32,970 nucleotides of DNA from Atribacteraceae bacterium (GCA_035477455.1 DATIKP010000076.1:1-32970), one strand, 5' to 3'; positions 16,281 to 24,270 are shown, counted from the first letter of the stretch. The notes: generated by a model from the letters alone, not told the origin. Translations and numbers: made by a program.

Positions 16281-17392
16281 CCTCAAAAGAAAGAATGCAT
16301 CTGGCCCTGAACCGTGAGAAGCCAGACCGCCTGCCGGCGACTGTGCACCAATGGCAAAAATTCCATCTCGATACCTACCTGAACGGGAGCTCAGACCTTG
16401 ATGCTTTTGAGTATTTCGGCCTGGACGCCGCCGTTCAATATTTTGAGGATATGGGGCAGTTCTGGCTTCCCGATGCCGACTTTACTCGCTTTTCGACTCC
16501 TGAATGGCGGGACGAAGTCCAAGTGTATAACTCTGATCCGGACAATCGGAGTCATCGGCATACGATACACACTCCGGAAGGAACGCTGACCTATGCCACG
16601 GCCGGCGACCGGAAGACCACTTGGATCACCGAGTACCTGATCAAGAAGCCAGAGGATATTATACTTCTCAAAAAATACATGCCGGTCCCCCGGCTCGATC
16701 GCGGTCTGGTTAATACTCTGTATGAACGGATCGGAGATCGGGGCGTTTTGCGCGGTTTCGTCTGGGGGGATCAAGCCGGGTGCTGGCAGCATGCCGCCTG
16801 CCTGGTGGATATCAATGCCCTGATTCTCTATGCCCTGGACACGCCCGATTGGGTTCATGAGCTGTTGCATGTTCTGTTGGAGAAGAAACTCGAATTTTTA
16901 GAGTCGATGAAAGGGGTACGGTTTGACCTGGTGGAAACAGGAGGAGGAGCTTCGTCCTCCACGTTGATTTCCCCGGCCTTGCATGAAGAGTTTTGCCTCC
17001 CCTATGACCGTCGTTTGCACGAAGCCCTGCATGATCTGGGATTCAAGACGTCCTACCATACCTGCGGAGGAACACGGGGGATTGAGGAAATGATCGTAGC
17101 CAACGGCACCGATGCTTCAGAAACCCTTGCCCCGCCCAGTATTGGCGGAAACCAGGAGCCGTGGGATTACAAGGCGAAAATTGGCAATCGCCTGGCATTG
17201 ATCGGCGGGATGGACCAGTACAATATATTGACTGTCGGAACACCGGAAACAATTTCTCGTGCAGTCCGTGACCTGTTTGAAAAGGTGGGAGTGGAAGGAG
17301 GCTATATCCTGTCGACGGCCGATCACTTTTTCGAAACGCCCGCAGATAACCTTCACGTTTATGCCCGGGCTGCCCGGGAGTGCGTGTATTGA
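16277..17392 (+). CDS. URO-D family protein 3
   Basis: A 371-residue URO-D superfamily protein starting at GTG 16277, which overlaps the lacI stop in a GTGA arrangement with GGAGAGGAGGAA just upstream. The N-terminus SKERMHLALNREKPDRLPA is the family signature. H261-T-C263-G and H350 in STADH keep the pattern of the other two paralogues. The middle differs (FVWGDQAGCWQHAACL), so substrate specificity probably differs. Three unlike members in one operon argue for successive or alternative steps rather than simple gene dosage. Confidence 0.8.
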   Translation: MTSKERMHLALNREKPDRLPATVHQWQKFHLDTYLNGSSDLDAFEYFGLDAAVQYFEDMGQFWLPDADFTRFSTPEWRDEVQVYNSDPDNRSHRHTIHTPEGTLTYATAGDRKTTWITEYLIKKPEDIILLKKYMPVPRLDRGLVNTLYERIGDRGVLRGFVWGDQAGCWQHAACLVDINALILYALDTPDWVHELLHVLLEKKLEFLESMKGVRFDLVETGGGASSSTLISPALHEEFCLPYDRRLHEALHDLGFKTSYHTCGGTRGIEEMIVANGTDASETLAPPSIGGNQEPWDYKAKIGNRLALIGGMDQYNILTVGTPETISRAVRDLFEKVGVEGGYILSTADHFFETPADNLHVYARAARECVY

Positions 17393-17587
17393 TTTTGCCT
17401 GGTCTGCCCGCTAACCCTCCCGGTACATTCCTAAGGGGAGTGGTTGATGAAAACGGTTTAAATCCTGCGAAAGGAGGTGGAAGGCCTGTCAATGTAAAAG
17501 AGTGGTGCGGGTAAGTTACAGCGCTACAGATGAGGTGCTAACCAGCGTTATTGGATTGACAACTTTGTTGAACGGGAGGAATTGACG
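17393..17587 (+). other. Intergenic region with mini-ORF and Shine-Dalgarno-like sites
   Basis: ATGAAAACGGTTTAA at 17447-17461 encodes MKTV and stop and is preceded by AAGGGGAG. It echoes the first codons of the binding-protein gene (start-Lys-Thr). AAAACGGTTT (17450-17459) is also a half-palindrome similar to the locus operators. AAAGGAGGTGG at 17470-17480 is a strong ribosome-binding-site-like sequence with no gene after it, only ATGTAA at 17491-17496. It may be an eroded gene start or a translational leader. Confidence 0.35.
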
Positions 17588-18913
17588 GTGAAAACATGCT
17601 TGGTAGCGATTGTCGTGGCTATGTTGATTCTCTGGGCGGGAATGGGTCTTGCCCAGGATTTGGATCTCGGACGTTTTGACGGAGTGGTATTGCGGGCGTC
17701 CTTTATTGGTGGCGGCGCCTACGAAAAGCTCTACGAGGAATTTATTCCGAAGTTCGAGGAATTGACCGGGGCCACCGTCGAGATCGTTTTTAAGGGCACC
17801 GGTTTTGATGTCGACGTCAAGCAGAAAATTGATTTTGCCGCTGGGACGGTCGATTACGACCTGTGCTGGAATCATACCAGCTTTTTCGCCCAGTACATCG
17901 ATTTTCTGTACCCCCTGGAGGAACATTTCAGCGAAGAGGAACTGGCCGATTTTTCGCCCCGGATCATGAGTTATGCCTGGAAGGATGGGCACCTGTGGTT
18001 TATTCCCCGCCACGCGGACATCAGCGCTCTTCATTACCGGACAGACCTCTTCAACGATCCGGATAAACAGGCCCGGTTCCTGGAGGAGCACGGTTACGAA
18101 CTTCGCCCGCCTCAAACCTGGGACGAATTCAGGGATATCGCCTTGTTCCTTAACGACCCACCGAATATTTACGGAACCCAGTTCGCCGGTAGAGAGGAAG
18201 CGCTGTCCGGCAGATTCTGGGATATCCTGATGGCCCACGGCGGTCAGATCATCGATGAAAACTATCGTGCGGCGTTCAACAGCCCCGAAGGCATCAGAGC
18301 CGCGACCCTATTGCGTGACCTCTATCAGGCCGGAGCCATGCCTCCGGGAATGCCTACCTACTTGTGGGACGACGTGGCCGGCAACTGGACGAGTGGGATC
18401 ATCGCCATGTATACCGAGTGGTACGGATGGTATAGCCATTTCCAGGATCCCTCGGCCTCCAGGGTAGCCGGGAAATTCGGTCTGGCCCGCCAACCGATGG
18501 GTGATGCCGGAAGACACAGCGGTTGGGCCGGTGCCCATGCCTGGTCGGTGACCAGGGCCAGTCAGAATAAAGAAGCCGCCGTGGCATTCATCAGGTTTAT
18601 CACCAGTTACGAACCGATGCTTTTTGAAGCCCGAATCGGTTATATCCCGGTGCGTAGTTCGGTGTTTGATACAATCATCGCGGAGGCTGCCGTATCTGAG
18701 GATCCGCTGGCCAAAGAACGTCTTGAACTAATGCAACTGCAGATCAACGAAGATTTTACACCTCCTCCAATCATCGCCGAGTGGATTCCCGTCTCCAATG
18801 CCCTGTTCCCCAGGCTCCAGGCCATCATGCTTGGAGACATAAGCGTGGAGGACGGATTGGCTGAAGCGGCCCGGGCAGTGGACGAGATTATGCGGGACGC
18901 CGGTTATTTTTGA
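17588..18913 (+). CDS. Extracellular sugar-binding protein (family 1 solute-binding protein)
   Basis: A 441-residue CUT1-type binding protein. The N-terminus is a signal peptide (MKTCLVAIVVAMLILWAGMGLAQ). The mature part has LYEEFIPKFEELTGATVEI, VDYDLCWNH and a late GWAGAHAWSVTRASQNKEAAVAFIRFI block typical of the family. GTG at 17588 is chosen over TTG at 17582 because GGGAGGA lies 7 bases before it. It captures the sugar for the MalF/MalG-type permeases at the other end of the operon. Its unusual place at the far end and the long gap before it could allow separate expression. Confidence 0.93.
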   Translation: MKTCLVAIVVAMLILWAGMGLAQDLDLGRFDGVVLRASFIGGGAYEKLYEEFIPKFEELTGATVEIVFKGTGFDVDVKQKIDFAAGTVDYDLCWNHTSFFAQYIDFLYPLEEHFSEEELADFSPRIMSYAWKDGHLWFIPRHADISALHYRTDLFNDPDKQARFLEEHGYELRPPQTWDEFRDIALFLNDPPNIYGTQFAGREEALSGRFWDILMAHGGQIIDENYRAAFNSPEGIRAATLLRDLYQAGAMPPGMPTYLWDDVAGNWTSGIIAMYTEWYGWYSHFQDPSASRVAGKFGLARQPMGDAGRHSGWAGAHAWSVTRASQNKEAAVAFIRFITSYEPMLFEARIGYIPVRSSVFDTIIAEAAVSEDPLAKERLELMQLQINEDFTPPPIIAEWIPVSNALFPRLQAIMLGDISVEDGLAEAARAVDEIMRDAGYF

Positions 18914-18923
18914 TAAGCATACT

Positions 18924-18968
18924 GTTCCTGATGGGGGATGAAACTGTTCCCCCCATCAGGAACTTTTT
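18924..18968 (+). terminator. Intrinsic terminator ending sugar locus 2
   Basis: GTTCCTGATGGGGG (18924-18937) pairs perfectly over 14 bp with CCCCCATCAGGAAC (18950-18963), with a 12-base loop and a following TTTTT run. It lies just after the binding-protein stop. Confidence 0.96.
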
Positions 18969-19036
18969 ATTCTTTTGAGAATTCCTTCCGGGAATTTACG
19001 AGAGGTATGGGTTTGGCGCAAAAAATATCATCGGTT

Positions 19037-20572
19037 ATGCTCAGGGATATGGACCGACGGAAATTACTTTTTTATGTCTGGGTTGCTTTGCTCATGCTCT
19101 TCCCCGGCTTGCTTGCTCAGGGTCGGACAGCGGTTCTCCGCGACGTGGAATTACGTGAATACCTGCGCACCGCCTGGAGAACCGGCGATACCGCGTTGCT
19201 CACTTATCTGATCCCCAGCCTTGAGCTTTTTTTTGAGCCTGACGAGGCGATTGCCTACCTGGATCGGATCGTCGTCTCCCCGTCTCACTTCCCTTTCACA
19301 GTCCGGGTACTCGCCCTCCGTAAAACAGCCGAATTGATGCCCGGAGCCAGTTTCGGCCCCTACCTCCAGCGTTTGTTTCTGGATCGTGGGGAGGTCCCCC
19401 TACAACGTGAGATCATCCGCCTATTGGGATCTACAGACAATTGGATTCCTTTTCTATGGAGCATTGCCGAGGGAATCGGGTTAGAGGAAAAACCGGAAAG
19501 CGAGAGGATCATCCTTCGCTTTGAAGCATTTGGTATGCTGGCCCGTTGGCAGATCCTCGAGGCCTTACCGGTGTTTTTTCGTTTTCTCGAACAGGAATCA
19601 ATGCCGACATTTTTCTTTTCGGAGGCTCAAAAGTATTTATGTGCGTATGACCAGCGGGCGTTCCCGTACTTAAGCGCCTTCCTGCAATCCTCCGATGAGC
19701 GGTTCCGACGCCTGGTCATTCCCGCTCTCTCCCGGATGGGTCAAGATGGACGGGCAATAGTTTTCGAAGCACTGAACGATCCCTGTGTGGACGTGCGCGA
19801 AGCAGCCTTGCTTCATCTCATCCGGACCGGTCCGCTGGATGCCGGACTAATCATGGGCATGATCGATCCGAAAGATATGCGAATCCAGGGTTTGGTTCGT
19901 GCCTTTATATTGAGTCAGGAGGGTCAGGGAGAACTTCCCTGTCTACCGGACGGTAACGATCGAACGATAATGGGAATTTTGGCCAGGACAGAGCCGGGAG
20001 TGGCTTGGCTTGTCCGCTCGACAAAAGGTGTAGAAGAATTGGAAATTCGCCTGCTGGACCAGCTGGTCGCTCTTGACGAAATCTTTCCGCATCCCGATCT
20101 TTGGCGGATTTTGGAAAAGCACGAGTTTTCTCACGGTACGCTTGTGACACAGTTTGATCCGGAATTCGTGCAGGAGCGCCTGCTTCCCGAAGTTAAAAAT
20201 CGGCCGGAACTTTTCACGGTCCTGGTAAGTGCTGCGCAACCTTTCTCCCGGCAAACATTGCTCTCTCATCTTTACTGGTTGCGCGCCTTGCTGCGGGAGG
20301 GTGAGGAGCGGGTACGCGGTCAGGTGGTTCGAGCCCTCTTCCCTCTCGGCACCGAAGCGCTTCCGGTTTTGGAGCCCCTAATGGATGAGCGTTCTGAGTA
20401 TGTCGTTACAGAGATTGTGAACCTTCTTCGGCTGATTTCATCCCCGGCGGTGGCCCGCTATCTGGAAAGGGTTCTCGATCACCCTTCGGTTCAGGTGCAG
20501 ACTATGAGCCGCCTGGCTTTTCTTGAGCTGCTTGAAAGAGAAGGGCTACGAATGATCTGGCTATCCCGCTAA
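19037..20572 (+). CDS. Predicted exported or membrane-anchored HEAT-repeat protein
   Basis: About 511 residues. After MLRDMDRRK comes a hydrophobic stretch (LLFYVWVALLMLFPGLLAQG) that looks like a signal peptide or anchor. The rest is leucine/arginine-rich paired helices in repeats of about 30-40 residues, such as DERFRRLVIPALSRMG, DPCVDVREAALLHLI and HPSVQVQTMSRLAFLELL, a HEAT/armadillo-like solenoid. The start is uncertain: ATG 19007, 19037 and 19049 are in frame, none with a well-placed ribosome-binding site. A reading upstream to 18938 would run into the terminator and is rejected. I see no catalytic motif; a scaffold role in the cell envelope is likely. It is convergent with the serine acetyltransferase gene. 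Confidence 0.75.
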   Translation: MLRDMDRRKLLFYVWVALLMLFPGLLAQGRTAVLRDVELREYLRTAWRTGDTALLTYLIPSLELFFEPDEAIAYLDRIVVSPSHFPFTVRVLALRKTAELMPGASFGPYLQRLFLDRGEVPLQREIIRLLGSTDNWIPFLWSIAEGIGLEEKPESERIILRFEAFGMLARWQILEALPVFFRFLEQESMPTFFFSEAQKYLCAYDQRAFPYLSAFLQSSDERFRRLVIPALSRMGQDGRAIVFEALNDPCVDVREAALLHLIRTGPLDAGLIMGMIDPKDMRIQGLVRAFILSQEGQGELPCLPDGNDRTIMGILARTEPGVAWLVRSTKGVEELEIRLLDQLVALDEIFPHPDLWRILEKHEFSHGTLVTQFDPEFVQERLLPEVKNRPELFTVLVSAAQPFSRQTLLSHLYWLRALLREGEERVRGQVVRALFPLGTEALPVLEPLMDERSEYVVTEIVNLLRLISSPAVARYLERVLDHPSVQVQTMSRLAFLELLEREGLRMIWLSR

Positions 20573-20595
20573 GCTCCGGACCGTTATCGGCTTTT

Positions 20596-21504
20596 TTATA
20601 CACGGGTGATAATTTTCAAGTGCGGGTCTTCAATGACCACTTTGCTTCGGGGAGGGATGGATCCGGTCAGCCAGACGTTCCCCCCGATAACCGAGCCTTT
20701 GCCGATAACGGTGTCGCCGCCCAGGATAGTGGCCCCGGCATAGATGGTCACATTGTCTTCGATGGTGGGATGCCGCTTGATGCCTCGGATGATTTGACCA
20801 CTTTCGTCACGAGGAAAGGAGAGGGCTCCCAGGGTGACGCCTTGGTATATTTTGACATTATTTCCGATAACTGAAGTTTCTCCGATAACCACTCCGGTCC
20901 CGTGATCAATGAAGAAGCGTCTTCCGATATTGGCCCCGGGATGAATATCGATTCCGGTACTACTATGGGCGTACTCGGACATCATCCGGGGAATGAGCGG
21001 TACACCTTGTTTGAAGAGCACATGAGCCATGCGAAAAATTGAAATGGCCACCATGCAGGGATAGCTGAAGATGATTTCGTCGAGGCTGTAGGCTGCGGGG
21101 TCTCCAGCGTAGGCCGCCTGTACATCTTCTTCAAGAAGATCGCGCAGGGCGGGGATTTTTTCGAAGAAAGCCAAGGTTTCCTGGCAGGCCTGGTCATAGC
21201 AATCGGAACAGGAGAGGCTCTCCGCTTTCTTTTCTTCCAGGTTGAAGGCTTTGGCGATTTCCAGGCTGAGGTCATGAAAAAGACGGTCCAATATTCCGCC
21301 TACCGTATATTCTACATTGAGCCAGCACAATGACGTTTCGCCCAGGTAACCGGGAAAAAGCAATTCCCGCAATTTCTCGGTGATCTCGATCACCCGGGAT
21401 CGTGACGGGAAGAGTTTTTTTTCAATATTGGTGGTGAATGCGGTTTTCCGGTAACTCTCAATAAGAGAATGGGCCAGCGCTCCTATGGCGATTTTATCCT
21501 GCAT
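20596..21504 (-). CDS. cysE: Serine O-acetyltransferase (CysE/EpsC type)
   Basis: The 302-residue protein has an N-terminal helical domain of about 170 residues and a C-terminal left-handed beta-helix of hexapeptide repeats ([53 protein letters not shown]). H in IDHGTG and D in the DIHPG loop are the catalytic residues of this family. It makes O-acetylserine from serine and acetyl-CoA, the first step of cysteine synthesis. It is longer than E. coli CysE, in the range of EpsC-like members. As last gene of the sigma/anti-sigma operon it may be induced by thiol stress. The ribosome-binding site GGAGG is 12 bases before the ATG, a long spacing. Confidence 0.93.
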   Translation of the reverse strand: MQDKIAIGALAHSLIESYRKTAFTTNIEKKLFPSRSRVIEITEKLRELLFPGYLGETSLCWLNVEYTVGGILDRLFHDLSLEIAKAFNLEEKKAESLSCSDCYDQACQETLAFFEKIPALRDLLEEDVQAAYAGDPAAYSLDEIIFSYPCMVAISIFRMAHVLFKQGVPLIPRMMSEYAHSSTGIDIHPGANIGRRFFIDHGTGVVIGETSVIGNNVKIYQGVTLGALSFPRDESGQIIRGIKRHPTIEDNVTIYAGATILGGDTVIGKGSVIGGNVWLTGSIPPRSKVVIEDPHLKIITRV

Positions 21505-21585
21505 GATCGAAATCGGCCTCCTTCTTAAAAGCGGTGCGGGTCATCAAATTTCCCTTCTTTTTGGGGTGCGGTTGTTCGAGGCGGG

Positions 21586-21813
21586 CTAAAACCCGGCGAT
21601 AAACATTTCAATACGGGTGAATAGGGATTCGGGAAGGGGGGCTTCCAGGCTGGTTTTCCGTATCAAGCTCCACAAACTGGATTCGAACTCGTATCGCTGG
21701 AAACAGAAAGGGCAGGCATTCAGGTGGGCTTCTATTTCAAGGCGCTCGTCTTCGGACAGAACCTCCTGGTCCAGGTACAGGTACATCTTTTCTAAGGCTT
21801 CTGTACAGACCAT
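21586..21813 (-). CDS. Zinc-binding anti-sigma factor (ZAS/zf-HC2, RsrA-like)
   Basis: A 75-residue protein with C3, then H30-x3-C34-x2-C37 in EAHLNACPFC, the zinc-binding anti-sigma (ZAS) motif. In the RsrA group, oxidation of these cysteines releases zinc and frees the sigma factor. It starts 13 bases after the stop of the ECF sigma gene, the usual order. It is cytoplasmic, with no membrane segment, which fits an intracellular redox sensor rather than an envelope-stress one. GGAGAAG lies just before the ATG. Confidence 0.88.
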   Translation of the reverse strand: MVCTEALEKMYLYLDQEVLSEDERLEIEAHLNACPFCFQRYEFESSLWSLIRKTSLEAPLPESLFTRIEMFIAGF

Positions 21814-21826
21814 CCCTTCTTCTCCT

Positions 21827-22384
21827 TCATTTCGATATTTTCTGCTGTGAGTATTCGCAGAGGGTTTTCTGCAAGATTTTCCTTCCCCGGTGGAGGCGGG
21901 ACATCACAGTACCGATGGGAATATCCAAAATATCGGAAACCTCTTTATAAGCGAACCCTTCAACGAGGATCAAAACCACAACCGCCCGGAACTCCATGGG
22001 GAGCCCCTCAATCGCGTTGGTGATGTCTTCGCGAGTCAATGTATTCAACAAAGCCTCTTCGGGACTTATTCCTTCAAATGCCGGCTGAAATGCTGTTTCT
22101 TCCTCCATTTCATCAAGCGAGGGGAGCTTGTTCCGGTTTCTGGTCCGGTAATAGTTGTTGATAAACGCATTAGTCAGGATTTTGAATATCCAGGCCCGGA
22201 AATTCGTTCCCATTTCAAAACGGTCGAAAGCGGCAAACGCTTTGACAATTGTTTCCTGAACCAAGTCTTCGGCGTCTTCCCGGTTCCTGGTCATGCGCAG
22301 AGCGGTCCGAAACAGGGCAGCGAGTTCGCGCATGAGCAATTCCTGAAACACTTTTTTCTTATCATCCGTTTTATACTTGTTCAT
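21827..22384 (-). CDS. ECF (sigma-70 family, group 4) RNA polymerase sigma factor, SigR/RpoE-like
   Basis: A 185-residue sigma factor. Region 2 spans about residues 20-85 (FRTALRMTRNREDAEDLVQETIVKAF, then NFRAWIFKILTNAFINNYYR), and region 4 is near 120-175 (EGLPMEFRAVVVLILVEGFAYKEVSDIL, IPIGTVMSRLHRGRKIL). The linker is short and acidic. Paired with a cytoplasmic ZAS anti-sigma, it resembles the SigR/RsrA thiol-oxidation switch of actinobacteria. Its regulon here probably includes its own operon with serine acetyltransferase, which is an inference from linkage. Confidence 0.93.
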   Translation of the reverse strand: MNKYKTDDKKKVFQELLMRELAALFRTALRMTRNREDAEDLVQETIVKAFAAFDRFEMGTNFRAWIFKILTNAFINNYYRTRNRNKLPSLDEMEEETAFQPAFEGISPEEALLNTLTREDITNAIEGLPMEFRAVVVLILVEGFAYKEVSDILDIPIGTVMSRLHRGRKILQKTLCEYSQQKISK

Positions 22385-22398
22385 GGGGTCACCCCATA

Positions 22399-22701
22399 CT
22401 ATAGGTCTTTGAGAAAATCGGCGTTTTTCAACTTATCCAGTTCATTATGGAACTCGATAATCTCATCGATGGTAATCTGACCCTTTGGCTTCTCTTTTTT
22501 CTTTTTCCTGGAAATCCTGGCGATATCCTCCATCTTTTCCATGCTGAACGTTGCTTCGCCATATTCCCGACAGTATGAACATATATATCGAAGATAAGCC
22601 GAACCCCGGTAAGCCGGAATTCTGTAAACTCCGCTTTCAGTAAGATCTTCCGGTGTGATCAGGGCTTTGCAGTTCTTGCACCTCAGGGGAAGTTCTTGCA
22701 T
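22399..22701 (-). CDS. Small zinc-ribbon protein of unknown function
   Basis: A 100-residue protein with C8-x2-C11 (LRCKNCKA) and C41-x2-C44 (YICSYCREYG), a two-knuckle zinc ribbon in the first 45 residues. A lysine-rich stretch (SRKKKKEKPKG) follows, then a short acidic/helical tail. GGGAGGAAACC directly before the ATG at 22701 sets the start, shortening an upstream reading. It heads the sigma operon, 14 bases before the sigma gene. It may be an RNA- or DNA-binding or redox-sensitive accessory; no family was recognised with confidence. Confidence 0.8.
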   Translation of the reverse strand: MQELPLRCKNCKALITPEDLTESGVYRIPAYRGSAYLRYICSYCREYGEATFSMEKMEDIARISRKKKKEKPKGQITIDEIIEFHNELDKLKNADFLKDL

Positions 22702-22733
22702 GGTTTCCTCCCAACGCTTCTTGTCTTGACCGT

Positions 22734-22762
22734 ATTTTATCAAGTCATCGGCAATAATACAA
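22734..22762 (-). promoter_or_regulatory. Possible promoter of the zinc-ribbon/sigma/anti-sigma operon
   Basis: On the minus strand TTGTAT (complement of 22757-22762), 17 bases, TAAAAT (complement of 22734-22739), about 33 bases before the zinc-ribbon start. It looks like a housekeeping promoter. I found no clear GGAAT/GTT pair as bound by SigR-type factors. Confidence 0.45.
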
Positions 22763-22869
22763 GGCAACCAAAAACGCCATCAGTCATAAAAGAGTATCTG
22801 TGTTCATCGGTGTCTGTTCCACACGGTTCGCTCCCCGGGAGTCCATAGAGAATAACTCATATAAAATTC

Positions 22870-22898
22870 TTTTCAATTTTCCGGAAGACGGGTACAAT
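22870..22898 (+). promoter_or_regulatory. Possible promoter of the rubrerythrin-like gene
   Basis: TTTTCA (22870-22875), 17 bases, TACAAT (22893-22898), about 135 bases before the start codon. The -10 is good, the -35 weak. Apart from this, the 331 bases between the zinc-ribbon and rubrerythrin start codons hold no supported gene; a minus-strand open frame there has no recognisable features. Confidence 0.35.
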
Positions 22899-23032
22899 GG
22901 AGCAAATTCTCTTTGGTGTATCGGTAACCAGCGGTAATCGTTACAATATTCGTGGGAGTATGTCAATTTCGTGAGTTGCCTCAAACGATGAATAAGCGAG
23001 TGAATACCGCATGCTGGAAGGAGGAAGTATGC

Positions 23033-23557
23033 ATGAGCATACAGGAGATTCTCCAACAGGCCCTGAAACTGGAAGAAGACGGACGCATTTTCTACCTGGA
23101 GGGATTGAACCGGGTATCTAACGAGTTAAGCAAAGAAACCCTGGCGCGGTTAGCCGATGAGGAATTGATCCATATGGAGAAAATCCGGGAGGGTTATCAG
23201 CGCATTGAAAAAGGGGAGGCGTTTAGTTGGGAGGGGACTGGCGGAATCCGCAAATCTTCCAGGGAACATTTCGACAACATCTTTACCGAAGCTCGAAAAA
23301 AAATGGAAGAGTTGGTTCCTCCTTTCTCGGAGGAAATCGATGTACTGAAAACCGCCATGGATCTGGAATCCCAAGCTCACCATTTTTATCTCGAACAAGC
23401 CAAAACCATTTCTAACAACAAAATGAAGGATTTTCTGGATTTTCTGGCCACCGAGGAGTACCGGCATTACAATTTGCTTTTCAATACCCTCGAATACATC
23501 ACCAGCCCTACTGAATGGCACTACCGGGAGGAGCGCCCGATCTTCGAGGGTGGTTGA
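23033..23557 (+). CDS. Rubrerythrin-like diiron (ferritin-fold) protein
   Basis: A 174-residue four-helix-bundle protein. Helix signatures are LKLEEDGRIFYLE (Glu ligand), DEELIHMEKI (ExxH), MDLESQAHHFYLE (Glu) and EEYRHYNLLFN (ExxH), the two-iron site pattern of rubrerythrins. The C-terminal rubredoxin domain with CxxC pairs is absent. Members of this group detoxify peroxide or store iron in anaerobes. ATG 23033 is chosen because GGAAGGAGGAAG lies upstream; an ATG at 23029 is out of frame. It is divergent from the redox-type sigma/anti-sigma operon, which fits an oxidative-stress role. Confidence 0.88.
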   Translation: MSIQEILQQALKLEEDGRIFYLEGLNRVSNELSKETLARLADEELIHMEKIREGYQRIEKGEAFSWEGTGGIRKSSREHFDNIFTEARKKMEELVPPFSEEIDVLKTAMDLESQAHHFYLEQAKTISNNKMKDFLDFLATEEYRHYNLLFNTLEYITSPTEWHYREERPIFEGG

Positions 23558-23614
23558 AACGGCTATGGGGTCCGCCTGGTAGGGCTGGGCCCGGCATTTC
23601 GACCTATTTCAGGG

Positions 23615-24178
23615 TCAGAAGCGTTCGTCGTGAGAGCAGGGAGAAAGGAATGCTGAAAAAGAGGGGACTTTGATCAGAAGATAAAAGAGATACCCATAAA
23701 GGACGATCTGAATCGGAGTACTGATGAGACGGGGGATGATGAGAATTTTCCAGGGAATTTCGAACAGGATGTGTAGAAAATACGGTGTCAGAAAAAGACC
23801 TCCGAGGACCTGAGACAGCGTAATGCCCAGGATGATGGTTTTCATCGGGCCGAAACGGGCGTCGATAAGACCGGAGAGCGGCCGGACGGTCAAAAGGCCG
23901 GGGACGAGTCCGTAGAGCGCCGCGATCAGAGTAAAGTGCGGCATATAGGGGCCCATCGGGGAGAGCACATATCCGACGATGTCCGCACTTACCCCGACCA
24001 AAATGCCAGCCAAGGGACCGAAAAAAACCCCGGTCATGATGATTGGCAGGGTCCCGAATCCGATGCGGATCCCTTCGACCCCTCCAATAGCGACCCGTAT
24101 ACTGGCAAAACGGGTCAGAATTATAGATAGGGCTAATAAGAGGGCCTGGATAACAATAACTTGTGTTTTTGACCTCAC
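23615..24178 (-). CDS. folT: ECF transporter S component, folate (FolT) family
   Basis: A 187-residue membrane protein with about six helices. Its blocks GGVEGIRIGFGTLPIIMTGVFFGPLAG and DIVGYVLSPMGPYMPHFTL are characteristic of the folate-type substrate-binding subunit of energy-coupling-factor importers. GTG at 24178 is the start: GGAGGG lies 8 bases upstream and the protein then has the normal family length. A longer reading adds about 76 implausible residues over the promoter. No EcfA or EcfT gene is nearby, so it likely shares a module encoded elsewhere. Folate specificity is by family resemblance only. Confidence 0.87.
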   Translation of the reverse strand: MRSKTQVIVIQALLLALSIILTRFASIRVAIGGVEGIRIGFGTLPIIMTGVFFGPLAGILVGVSADIVGYVLSPMGPYMPHFTLIAALYGLVPGLLTVRPLSGLIDARFGPMKTIILGITLSQVLGGLFLTPYFLHILFEIPWKILIIPRLISTPIQIVLYGYLFYLLIKVPSFSAFLSPCSHDERF

Positions 24179-24214
24179 GGAAACATCCCTCCAGTTTATC
24201 AGGTTCAACACCCG

Positions 24215-24223
24215 ATTATACCA
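24215..24223 (-). promoter_or_regulatory. Extended -10 promoter element of the folT-like gene
   Basis: On the minus strand TGGTATAAT gives a perfect -10 box with an extended TGn motif, and only about 35 bases separate it from the GTG start. No good -35 hexamer is visible. The short 5' leader leaves no room for a folate riboswitch. Confidence 0.55.
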
Positions 24224-24270
24224 GACACTGGCTGGGAAGAAAAAGAGTATATAGAAGAGGAGTTTCGAAA

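Noticed and set aside
10955-17392. URO-D genes as heme biosynthesis (hemE)
   Set aside because: Three dissimilar copies lie inside a sugar-transport operon with a LacI gene and no other heme genes are present; they carry an HxCG site more like the methyltransferase branch.
20573-20600. Terminator between the HEAT-repeat gene and cysE
   Set aside because: CCG/CGG and AAG/CTT can pair before a T6 run, but the stem is short with a bulge and overlaps the cysE stop codon; not strong enough to call.
22784-23056. Minus-strand 90-residue open frame
   Set aside because: No recognisable motif or ribosome-binding site, and it overlaps the promoter region and start of the rubrerythrin-like gene.
24179-24270. 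Folate (THF) riboswitch before the folT-like gene
   Set aside because: The perfect -10 box at 24215-24220 leaves only about 35 bases of leader, too short for such an element.
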